From Mauremys mutica (taxonomy: Eukaryota > Chordata > Testudines > Geoemydidae): 64,000 nt of DNA. Under the pieces are notes generated by a model, which saw nothing but the letters and a program-made list of their open reading frames with translations, was not told where the DNA came from and did not search any database. The stretch lies in assembly GCF_020497125.1 (NCBI RefSeq), contig NC_059075.1, forward strand, positions 30,726,003 to 30,790,002. Direction: 5' to 3'. How positions within the stretch are numbered: the first letter of the stretch is position 1; every line of letters begins with the position of its first letter. The translations under genes and the position numbers were made by a program. Of this stretch, positions 35,301 to 47,300 are shown piece after piece.

Positions 35301-38300
35301 GAGAGTCAACAGTAACTGGGTAAAGAAACAGGGGCAGGTTCAGCTTCTCTGTAAAGAAACTGAACAGTCACAGGTCACGCTGCTCGCTGCTCGCTGGTAT
35401 TTGAAGAGTTCCTTGTCGCTGTCCCAGGCGCCTGTATAGGGCTTCATGAGCAAGTGCATTAGCGGGCAGGCTGGGTCACCGAGGATCACTATAGGCAAAT
35501 GCACATCCACAACAGTTATTTCGTGGTACGGGAAGAAACTACCTTCCAGAAGGCGTCTGAGCAGCCCACAGTTCCTGAAAACACACGCATCATGAACCTT
35601 GCCCGGCCACCCGACGTTGATGTTTGCAAAACGTCCCCTATGGTCCCCCAGTGCTTGCAGCACCATTGAAAAGTAGCCCAATTTCTCATCAGCTGACTGT
35701 GGAAGAGGTGGACAATAAAGTGCGAGGAGGAGAAAACGGCGATGATCGCAGCGGGCTCCGTGCTTGCAGTGCTGTGGCGTCCGCGCTGTCACTGACCAGA
35801 AAAGTGCACGAACAGATTGCCCGCAGGCACTTTCAAGGAGGGAGGGAGGGAGGTTGTGATTGACGGTTCAATGACGACACTTACCCAAAACCACCCTCGA
35901 CACATTTCTCCCCCCAGCAGGCATTGGGGGCTCTACCCAGCTTCCCACAGTGCACCGCTTCCAAAGTCGACGCTGGCCCCGTGAATGTGGACTCAGAAAT
36001 TCGAATTAGTGTATTTAGTATGGATACACAAATTCGACTTCATACGGTCGAATCCACAAATTCGAACTAAGTTGATTCGAAATAGTCTTGTAGTGTAGAC
36101 AAGGCCTTAAAATTTGGCAAGGGAGTAGCCTTTGTGTCAGGCCAACCCCTTGTGCTTTTTCCTAACCCTGTGAAAATCTACTCAAATTTGGCCAAGTGTC
36201 ACAGAGTGCCTCCATAACTACCTGGTGAACCTCACTGCCTGGCCAGTTCAGATGGTTCATAATCTCAAATGTACACCATGCCATTTATCTTTCACCAAGG
36301 TGTGAATTTATTTCCCTCTTTCTTCACAAGAATATGCAACACAGGCTAATAGCAAGAACTGGCTTCCCTATAGCTCTCACTCCTCAGCCCTGGCTCACCT
36401 TCTGAGCTTCCTTCTGAGCTGAGCTCCTCTTGCACTGCTGTTGAGTTCCCCTTGCTTCCTGATCGTCCCCTTACATTCTCCCCAGTTACTTTGTTAGCTC
36501 AGTGATTGTCAGCCAGGTGCTCACAATCCCCAGAAAGTGTGAAATTGCCCTCAGCTAGGCTTCTGTAATGTCAATAATCAGGGTGCTGCTGATAGCATTC
36601 TGTCACACCAAGTTATAAACCTTTGAAAAATCACAGTTTGCACATACTCAGTAGAGATGTCTGGACTTTTAACAGTTCGGATCTAGAGATTCCATCCTCC
36701 CTGAGCATGTGCCATCCCCTCACAGCTCCTAGTGGTGAACACACTATACATACACCATCCCGGTGGAGTAAATGAGGCTCAGAAGGAATCTCTGTTCCAG
36801 TCCTGGGTGGAGGTATGCAACGGAAGTGAGTATACAGAGCTTGTCTCTCCTGTGCTCTCAGGAACACCTCCCACCCGCACCCAGGTAGTGTGGGTGAAGA
36901 AGCCATCTGATCTGAATGCGAAGGGGACAAAATCTAGAGCAGGGGGAGGGAAAGGAATCGATTGGACAGGGAGACTGGAGTTGAAGAGGGGCGAGAAACT
37001 GAGGAGGAGTCAGAAGGGGAGACTAGAACTGACTGAGAGAGAAGATGGGGAGACCAGCTTTTGTAAAGGAGTGGATTTACTTTTGTGAGAGGAGGGTAGG
37101 ACTGGTTGGGCAAGGAGACTAGGAATGGTAGTTGGAGGAGAGAGACTGGTAGCCAGTGAGGGAAACAGGAAGGGAGGCTGGGAGCCATTTGGCTGGGGTA
37201 GGGGTATACTGAGGTTGGACAAGAAGCTGGGGGAAGGGGATACCGGGAGCAGGAATCAGTGGGGGAGGAAGATGGATTGAGGAAGGAGGATAGAGTTCTG
37301 ACAAGGAGTTGGGATGTGGGGAGAGAAATGGGATTGGCTAGATGGAGACTGAGATGAGGAGCAACAGATTGGATGAAGAACCCCAAGATGGAGACTAGAA
37401 CTGAGAGCCCATGTAGGGTTGGGGAGACAGATTGTATGAGGAGTCAGGAGGGGACAATTGGGCCTGGCTGGGCAAGAAAGCTGTGGGGTCAAGAAATTGT
37501 GAGGAGAAAAAAGGGGGAACTGGTATTGGCTGGGAAAGGAGACTGGAACCAGGTGTGGAAAAAATAGTATGTGAGCATTCAATTAAAGACTATGTCATAA
37601 TGCATAGACACAAGGAGGCTAAAATAAAGTTGCATGGGCAACCTTAATTCTGGTACTTCTTAACTCTTGAGTGCTTGACTTTGCAATCTCAATAATGTTC
37701 TTTTAAATTGTTGTGTGCATAATTTTATTTTAAGCAGCAGGATATGCATTCTCCACTAAGCTTCATGCAAGTACTTTTTGCCATTGCACTTTCTTTTCCA
37801 TGTGATTAACATGTTTTGTATTTCAATGGCATCCTTCATCTTAGGCCTGGTCTACACCTAAAACACCAAAAAATTTTAACACTCATGAGAGACATAGTTA
37901 AGCTGAACTTAAGCCCCAGTGTAGACACCGCTAGGTCAATGAATGACTTCTTCCATCAACCTGGCTACCGCCTCTCATAGGAGTGGATTTACTCTAGTGA
38001 GGGGGGAAATCCTTTCTGTAACACTGTAACAAGTGCCTATGCTACAGTAGCATAGCTGCAGTGCTGGAGCTGTACCACTGTAGCGTCTGTAGTATAGGCA
38101 AGCCCTTACATATGCGCTCGTCCACGTGCATGTTCTTTCTCCATTGCACTTTAGGTACATTTCTTACTTAGTCTCTTATAACCAATTATATTTGTCTTCT
38201 GTTTATCCATGAAATATATAGGAAAATGGTAAGGATGGTTAAATAAACATGCAGTGTATTCATGCTTTGTATATTTTAAACATCTAGACTTTTTTCTTCC

Positions 38301-41300
38301 GCAGAGCCTCTTCTTCAGTGGCATCTTGGCAAACCAATAAACTCTACTGAAATTGCTGCTTTAATACCCGATGTAATAAATATCACAGTGTCAAAATGCC
38401 CCTGTGCTAATGATGTGGCAGTAATTGCTCTTATATGCAATGATACAGTACATGGTAAGTTGTGCATTTGTGTGTTTAAATATATTCACCATAAATCTGC
38501 AGACCAGTGCAAGGCAACGTAAGTTGGATCAAACAGTTTGTACAGTTCACATACTCTCCCTAGTTCTGAAAGAAATAGAACCTCTCGCATTACCTTATGT
38601 AAGCATCTGTACCCTCCCTTCCAAAATTAGACAGGTCAGTGACATTGTCTGGCCCAGTGTGCAATCACAGCCAAAAGGTGAAAAAAGAAACCTTCCAAAA
38701 AACTATATTTCCATTATGCAAATCAATGATACCTCCTCACTTTGACTGTTGAATTTAGGGTGCATCCCTTCATTTAAAAAAGGCAGAAGGAGAAGAGGTC
38801 TGGAAAAAAGCAACTGAAATTATCTGAGACATGCAGAGAGATTTAAAGGCCAGCACTGTTTGGAGGAGAAAGAAGGAAATAGGATTGTCACCTGACCTAA
38901 TGAATGGTATAGAAAAGTCTTAATTGGGCACTTCTGTTTTGCTCATTCCCAGAAGAGGGCACTCTATGAAATGCTTTTTTAAGCAACACATAAATAACTT
39001 GTGGGTCTCAGTGCCTCAGATTCCCAGCTGTAAAAATGATCTGAAGCACTGAGGAGTGATGTAACTTGACCACAATCACTTATCAAGTTGATGGTAGAGT
39101 TGGAAATAAAACCAAAGTTGTCCCCCAGTCCAGATATATTCTGATCATCATTTGGGTTCGGGAAAATAATTCCCAATAGGGTAGTGTTGCACACTTCATT
39201 AAACCTTCCCCTGAAGAAGCCAGCAATGAACCCCTGCTGGAGGATGGACCATTGGTTGATTTTTAGTATGGCCTTCTATAATTAGATGTCTTTTGGTCCT
39301 GATAAACTTGATCACATTTAGAAAATTACTCTGAGGGTATGTCTACACTACCCGCCAGATCGGTGGGAAGTGATCAATCCAGTGGAGATCGATTTATTGC
39401 ATCTAGTCTAGACGCGATAAATCGACCCCCGAGCGCTCTCCCGTCGACTCCTGTACTCCAGCGCTGTGAGAGGCGCAGGCAGAGTCGATGGGGGAGTGGC
39501 AGTAGTTGACTCACCATGGTAAAGACACCACAGTAAGTAGATCTAAGTACGTCGACTTCAGCTATGTTATTTACATAGCTGAAGTTGCATAACTTAGATT
39601 GATTTTCCCCCCGTAGACCCAGGCTTATACTCTGTTGTACAGTATGGTGAAATTGGCTTTAATATCTCAGACAGACTAGGCCTGAGATGCAAATAAAAGT
39701 GAGCACTGCCATCTAATGGTAGATGTAGGAAATGCTGAAAAGTAAAACCAGCACAAACTACCTGGCATAGGAGATACCAGTAATCCTGTAAAACAAAAAC
39801 TAAAGTAAAGATACAGATATTCAGTAACTTACTATTGTTTAGCTATATCTGTTGGAAAAAGCAGCAGAGTTTATGGGTAATCTGGTCTGTCGCACCATCA
39901 TGGGAAGAGCTACCAAACCAAATGTTAATCCATTTTAGAGATGGGCAAAATGGTTTTATTTATATAGCACCATTGGTATCAAAGGTGCTTTATAGACGTG
40001 TAAAATGATAAATTCACAGACCCAAAGATTTTAGAATCCAAATGAACAAAATAGAGGTAGGACAGGAGGGAAGGGAAGCAACAGAAAAGCAAAATGATTG
40101 AGCAATTTTAAAAATTGTCTTCGCTCACTTCGTGTGATAAGTATTCTGAGTCTGATGAGTCATCCCTGAGCCTGCATGTCATGAACCTCACATGTCATCT
40201 GAGATAATTACCTGTGAGTCCTAAGGGTCCAGCCAATCAACAAGCCAGAGTCTAACTAGGTGACAGCAAAGCAGGTATAGAGGCTGCTAATGAAAGCAGC
40301 CACTCCAGTCTGCTCAACATCACTACCTTGTTGGGGATACTCCCAGCTGCCTGGTAGCTCTGACAGACTGCTACTGCTCCAGTGACAGCCAGATGCCTGC
40401 CTGCCTGTCCTGGTGCTTCTTAGCAATTCCATGGTACAAGTTTTTTTTAATACATATTGGCCTGAATCCTGAAGTTACTACTCACTTTTTTCTCCATTTT
40501 TACTCAAGTCAAACTCCTTTTGGCATACATGGGAGTTTTGACTGAGTAGAGACTTCAAGATTCAGTCCATTGTGGTCAAACCATAATATAGAGTAGATGA
40601 AAGGATTATGAAGAGAGGTCTGAGAGTAGGAATGAGTGAAAGCCTTCCTGAAATAAATACATTTTGAATAGGGATTTGGAGGAAGGTGAATTTGCAAGGC
40701 ATACTAGACCAGGGAATCTGTTTCAGGCATAGGAAGAAGCATGAAAAGAAGTAGTCTCACAAGTTGTAGGAGATGAGAGGTGGTTTTGCACTTGCTTGTC
40801 TGCATATAGACTCATAGACTTTAAGGTCAGAAGGGACCATTATGATCATCTAGTCTGACCTCCTGCACAATGCAGGCCACAGAATATCACCCACCCACTC
40901 CTGTAACAAACCCCTAACCTATGTCTGAGTTAATGAAGTCCTCAAATCATAGTTTAAAGACCTCAAGGTGCAGAGAATCCTCCAGCAAGTATCCTTCATA
41001 TATTCCAGTGTTGTCAAGATGAATTTTTTTGCTCAGCAGTGTCTGTTGGGGCCACACTTGCACCCTATGTGTCTTCGTGCCTCCAGCTGAGGGCATAAAG
41101 AGTTGTTCCACCCCTCTGTTCCTTCTCACCATATGTGGCTACAAGTCAGTCAGAACTTGCAGTGTCCGAGCTTTTTTTGAGTTGTATGGCCTTTTTCTGT
41201 ATATGTGAATAGTCGTAGGTAGTCTGATAGCACACAGTGATTAGTATAGTTTTTGTCTTTTTTAATAGCATTTCCTTTCATCTTTTTGTGAGGAAACTAG

Positions 41301-44300
41301 TTTTATTTTGCTTGAGGAAGGTACTTTCAACACTGAGTTCAGTCACTTTGTATAATCATAAACCCCAGGCTTTAAGAATTTCCCTTTGTATAAAGCCATA
41401 GTGCCGTTAAACTATGGACAACCTAGATGCTATTATGTCTAAGGGAAGGGCATGTCATCAGAGAGATATCAGCTGTAAGTCACGTTCAAAGACAGCCAAA
41501 GAGCCAGGGAAGCTCAGCTAAAACTTTTTCTGATGGAGAGATTGATGCATCCTTCCTCTGATCATGGATCCTTGATTTCCAGGAACAGAAACATTTGAGC
41601 ACTCTCATCTGAATGTGCTCCTGCTGCCTCTTCCACTTGTGTCTCTGATGTTCCTGTGCTGAAGGATTTGTTCTCTTCCTCTAGTAAAACATTGGATGGC
41701 AGTGGGAAGAAGGAGCTTTTAGAGAAAAAAGACAGATTTCCTTCTCTGGGTCCTTCTACTTCTAAGGCTCATTAATCTTCTTGAGCATCAGAGGCCAAGG
41801 ATAGCTCATGAGACAAAAAGGGTTCGACCAGTGCTCATTCAGGCACCAGTCACTTTATCTCAGGACCTTCATCTTTGGTGCTGAAGAGATCACCTGATAA
41901 TGACACCTCAGTGCCAAGGCATCTGGTACTGATGTTCCCAGTACTGACTCTTCCAGTAGCCTCTACCTCAGTACTGGTAATGGCAGCTTGCTTACCATAG
42001 GCACTGTCATATTAGTACCAAAGATTTACGTAGCATCCAAAGACCTATCAGTCTCCTCAGTAGTAGACCTCCCCCCTGTTACCAGCGGTAAAGTCACCAC
42101 TGCTAGTACTGGCCACTGTCTCAACTATGATACCGAGTGCATCCTCTGCGAACTAAAACACATTATGTGGTGGCTCCACGCAAGCCTACTCGTATTGCCT
42201 CTCATCTTAAAGAGGAGTATTCTTTTTCCTCTTCTAGCTCTGAGGACAGTAGAGAGCCTTCATCAGCTAAATTGCTAAGGTCAAGGTACTCAGGAACATT
42301 TACCCCTGGGAGAGATTCCCCTGAGAGAGTATTTCATTCATCATGTCAGCAGTTTTCACAGAGTGCCTCATGGTAGTGGCAGCTTCCCTCAGAAATCTAT
42401 CTATTCAAGTGTTCCCATACCTGGATGATTGGCTTATTCAATTATAGCAGCAAGTTGTGGGCTCCATTCAGCAAACTGCATCTCTCTTTGGACTGGAAAT
42501 AAACAAAGACAAATCAATAGTGACTGAAAAAAACATAAACCTCATAAAAGCCAGTCTCTACTCCACAATAGTGGTGGCTTATCTACCATCAGAGATTCCA
42601 AGCCATTTTAGACCTATGTTACCATCTAAGAGTTCACCCCAAGACATCAGTAAGAACTTGCCTCAGAGTGCTTGGCCACATTGCTTCCTGCATGTTCATA
42701 AAATCATAGACTATCAGGGTTGGAATGGACCTCAGGCGGTCATCTAGTCCAGCCCCCTGCTCAGAGCAGGACCAATCCCCAACTAAATCATCCCAGCCAG
42801 GGCTTTGTCAAGCCTGACCTTAAAAACCTATAAGGAAGGACATTCCACCACCTCCCTAGGTAACCCATTCCAGTGCTTCACCACCCTCCTAGTGAAAAAG
42901 TTTTTCCTAATATCCAACCTAAACCTCCCCCACTGCAACTTGAGACCATTACTCCTTGTTCTGTCATCTTCTACCACTGAGAACAGTCTAGATCCATCCT
43001 CTTTGGAACCCCCTTTCAGGTAGTTTTTTTTCCATCCACGTTTGAAAAAAAGGTGAGGCAAAGTTACATACATTAGATGGCCTCTTATTACACACAGATA
43101 GAACTAGGCCACTCAGATCATCCCCAGACTATTCATAGCATATAGAGATAGGGTTAAGGACCAGGTCTTTTCTACCCCAAGACTTTCGAACTGGATTTTG
43201 GTCTGTATCAATCTATGAGTTGGCTTCTGTAATCCCACCATTAAGGGTCATAGCCCACTCTATGAGAGCACAAGCAACTTCTGTTGGCTCTCTGAGAAAT
43301 ATACCAATCATAGACTTTATAGAGTAATAACCATGGCCTTTAGTTCTCATATTCATCCAACTCTGTTCTGTCATGGAGCATCCAGACCTGATGCTGACTT
43401 TGGCAGAGCTGTCCTACGGTCCATCATTTAGGGTAGACTCTGAGTACTTACCTTCTATAATTTCACTAGCAGTGAAATATATACTGTATATACACGAGCA
43501 ACAAAGGAGAAACAATTGCTTACCCTACAGTAGCTGTGGTTCTTCAATACATTTCCCTATATAAAGATTAGACTAAATACATTCCACAATCTGCCTCAAC
43601 CTCCCCCCCATACTCAGTGCTATAGAGTCTGTTAACATCAAGATTTCATGGGGCAAAGAATCTGAGGGGTAGTTGGGGCAACACCACTCTTCAGTCAGAG
43701 GCATAAGGATACTCCAACAGACAATGCTGGTCAAAGAATCCATCTAGAGTGCAGCTGGTGCATGCACTCAAAAAGTGGAATATATATGGACAAGACATCT
43801 TGAAGAGCCAGTTATTGTAGGGTAAATAACTTTTTTTTTTCATGAGGTAGCAAAGCCTGAAACTTCTCCCAAAACTAAAACTAAACCAAATCTACAAAAA
43901 AAATTTGAAATATTTTTTCTTTTTAAAACTTTTCATACTCCTCTGCCCTTCCTGCTTTTTGGCCGGGACAGGAAAAGGAAATCTCATGACCACATTCATT
44001 AATGTCACTGCATTTCAGAGCCAGATGATCTACTAGAACTCTAGTAAAGCCGGTTTATTAAGATTTACGCATTAGTTTTCAGAGTTTTGGATAACAAAAA
44101 CACTATCTGAAACTTTTTGCAGTTTCTCAGTCACTAATTTCAATGAAATCATAACATCAGTGCTTGAAATACAGACTGAGACACCTGAAATATCTATTGT
44201 AGCTGTTCCAAGTTTTCATTACAAACACTGACAGCGGTCAAACTCAGCTGAGGAAAGACCTGATCCCATAAAAGTGAATGGTAAAACTGGCTTTTAAGGG

Positions 44301-47300
44301 ACCAGGCACTTCAATAAGTCATGACAAACTCAACGTATACATCTTTCACTCTTGTTAGATACATCCTTCCTTCTTCCCTTTTTATCTCTGTGCTGAATGG
44401 CTACTCTCATTCCATTGAAATGCTTCCTGAACTTTCAACAATAACCCTCAAAAGCAAGATGTGCTTAATTAAAATCAGAGACGAAATCTGCACCCCTGTA
44501 AGTCTGGACCTTCATCTGGTCAGGTGCATTGAGCATTTAATAAATAAAAATCACAGCTCAGTTTGTGTTCCTAAAAAGTCTGCAAATCCTTAAAATGAGT
44601 TCTAGTCTCTGTTTCAAAATAAAATATGGGTCTCATTTATGGTTTCATATCAAAACTATGTGGTACTGATTGATTTGGAAAGTCAACATCTGAACCTTAT
44701 TGTGGTTTCCCAATCACAGTATGAAAAAGGTAAAACTTGGCAGTTTCAACTGAGTTTTACTTTTGATTTTGGAGTTTCAGACCCAAAATTCAAGTTAAAA
44801 GCTCCAAAAAGTGGTTCAAAACCAAAGACAATGGAGTTTCAAACACCTCTGATATCTGTAGCCAGATTCCGGAGTCCTTACTCAGTTCTCATTCACTCAA
44901 AAGTTACATAGAAGCTTTTGTATTGAAGTGATCAATAGAAGACAGCATTTGCAACCCTGCAGTTAATTCTATGAAGTCAGTGGGAGTTTTTCCAGAATTA
45001 AGAGTATAGGATTTGGCCTCATATGATTGTACCAGAAGATGCTTTTACAAATTGTGAGACATCTGCTTTTAGGTTGACCTTTTATCCTTTCATTGCTACA
45101 TCAATCTTCTTCTTTTTTTTTTATTTGTAGGAATTTATTTAGGAGTTACCTATTCTGGATTTATATCTCGAGAAACACAGTGGTTCAATATGACAAACAG
45201 CCTGTGTAGTCTCCTAGACGATGGTAATTCCTTCTTGTTCTTAATAATTTAACAAGTGCAGTGTTCATGATTGCTTGGGTGGTACATTCATTACACTGTC
45301 ATGTGAGAGACTCAAGTCTGCACTTAGACTTGTGTTGACAGAACCGTGATGGGATGCCCTGACCCATTTCTGCCCACATTTTTTGCTGCCCTTGAGGTCA
45401 GTAGAGATCATCTTGAATTACATCAAAATATAGCATAATGTGTATGTAATTGTCAATAATAAAATAAAAAAACTTAAGAAATAATAATAAACCAAAATTT
45501 ATAAATCCATAGCAGGCATGCATAGAGAAGGAAGGCCTGCTTAGATCAGTGGCAAGTAGTAGAAACTAATTTGAAATAGTCTTGGTCCCTTGCTTGACCA
45601 CATTCTCAATCCAGACAAGAGAAAAGGTAAATATCACAGGTAGTGCTTTGAACCCTGTCAGAGAGAAGAAAAAGACATTACAGAGTTGCCACGGTGGTCC
45701 CTACTGGCTAACTGGAGTGGAAAGTGTGCTCTGGAAAGGGCCATCTCCCAGTCCTTTGTAAGATGAGAAGTACTTAAGTACTGGGTGAGTGCTGAGCTGA
45801 CCTAGGAAGCTCTTAAAGAGTCCGTGCTATAACCTGCAAGGCAAAAGGAATAATCGGTTCCTATAGGAAGAAAGATATATGGTTTTTGAAGCTATTCTGA
45901 AGCAGCAAAAAAACAACCCTAATTCCACACTACCTATCCTTTTGGCCTTATTTTCAGGTTCAGGCTGGCCAGCTAAATGGCATTAGTGTCAAATTCTAAA
46001 ACCTACATGATTTGTAAAAATGTCTCTCATGATTTTATATGCTGAATCCTGAGGGGAACTGAGCACTTGTAATGATACCCACAAATGTTCTAAATGGCGA
46101 AGTGATTCTTTGGCTTGCGTGTAGACTATAGTCATGACAGATGTGTGAATGCACAAAACAAAGCAGTGATTATTCATAATGCTGTTTTTTCTCTTCCATA
46201 AGACTGTGCTGGCCTTTCACTTGTGAATATAATCTTAACGAATAATCATTTAATAATCCTCACTACATTGGGCCTTTTCATTAGTCAAGATCTACGCTAT
46301 CCAACTGGAAGGATTTTAAATGTATGTGAGTTTGCTTATAAATTAAGTAACTTTTAAAGCCATATTTGTAAAGCTTAAGACAAATAAAAATTTGCACAAT
46401 TGTGCAGTTATTTTTGGAGAAATCCTCATGGAAATATAGTAAGGGAGATTTTAACTTGTGCGACTAGTGGGATTACCTTTTTCTCAGCCTTTTAACATGA
46501 GATTAGGAAATTAGGAATAAAGGAAGATTCAGGATTGTTAAAATTCAGAATCAGGAAACACAACTGTCCCATAGCATAACAGTTAATTTGTAGAGTAATC
46601 TTATTGTAAGAATGTTTTGTGAGAAATGTAGCACATTTAGTCATGCTCCTGTTAACTATTTATTAGATTAATAAACTTTAATGCCAGAAGAGATCTTTTG
46701 GGTCATCTAATTTAAACTATCCATACAAGAAGTTCCTCTGTTAGTCTGAAAGCAGGGTTTTCAATGGACTTGCTAACTTACATGTTCTGAAACCCACATA
46801 TGGATGGGTTGACCAGAGTTGCTTTGCCACCATAGCAAAAGGATTGGATCCATCTTTGCAAATGATTGGCTGTGCCACAAGTAACGTGGCAAGGCCAATT
46901 CATTTGATCAGCACTAGTGGTAAGTGGAAGGTTGGTTGATCACTTAGAACTTGATGCTGCAAGATGCTGAGCCTTCTGGTCTTCATCCAAAAAAGCACTT
47001 AAGCACATGCTTAACTTTAAGCATGTGAATAGTTCCATTGAAGTGAAAGATATTAATTCCTACTTGCAGGCTCAATCTTTTTAGTCACATACTCTCTATA
47101 AGCAACTTATTTCATTATGTCCCTAACTGCTTACAGTGGACCAAATCTCTGAAATCTTCTGTTTTTAACTCCACATTATAATGCTTTCTTAGGGTGTCCA
47201 GAACTGAGAGTCACCTTGTTATCCCCATCCCTGCATCAGTGAGAAAGACGTGCTTGTGCTGAATTGGTTGTCTGCTCCCTGACACCACCAGTCTGTTAGC

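Larger units (their letters stand above)
31283..36106. mobile_element. 4824-bp Harbinger/PIF-type DNA transposon, inactivated
   Basis: The ends GGCCTGGTCTACACTA and TAGTGTAGACAAGGCC are inverted, and a TTA target duplication flanks them (31280-31282 and 36107-36109). Subterminal AATTCGAA-type motifs repeat at both ends. The element carries the two genes typical of this superfamily: a Myb/SANT-like protein gene on the + strand (about 31700-34533) and a HARBI1-type DDE transposase on the minus strand (35340-35792). Both are broken. It lies in a CATSPERB intron and inside repeat copy B. Confidence 0.9.
31030..37735 (+). repeat. Interspersed repeat copy B, split by two insertions
   Basis: The left part (31033-31282) matches repeat copy A at 9494, including TTAAGGTTGCCC, GGTGTCTGCCTCAGG and CCCCCTGTTTTGG. 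It is interrupted by the Harbinger element (31283-36106), continues with AAAATTTGGCAAGGGAGTAG, and is interrupted again by a solo LTR (36197-36607). It resumes at AAGTTATAAACCTTTGAAAA and ends with a purine-rich tract (about 36940-37560) and the reverse TTAAGGTTGC module at 37560-37735. Removing both insertions leaves about 1.46 kb. Confidence 0.65.
40990..43840 (+). mobile_element. DIRS-type tyrosine-recombinase retroelement, decayed
   Basis: DIRS elements move through reverse transcription and integrate by a tyrosine recombinase. The left part has GTCTGTTGGGGCCACACTTG and a Ser/Thr-rich gag-like stretch (about 41400-42370). At 42416-42450 the translation gives YLDDWLI, the reverse transcriptase active-site block. 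After a CR1 insertion, 43090-43440 gives [21 protein letters not shown] and RPDADFG-like remnants in broken frames, the C-terminal tyrosine-recombinase region. Most of the RT is deleted. The right end is repeat-like sequence near 43480-43840. Confidence 0.7.
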
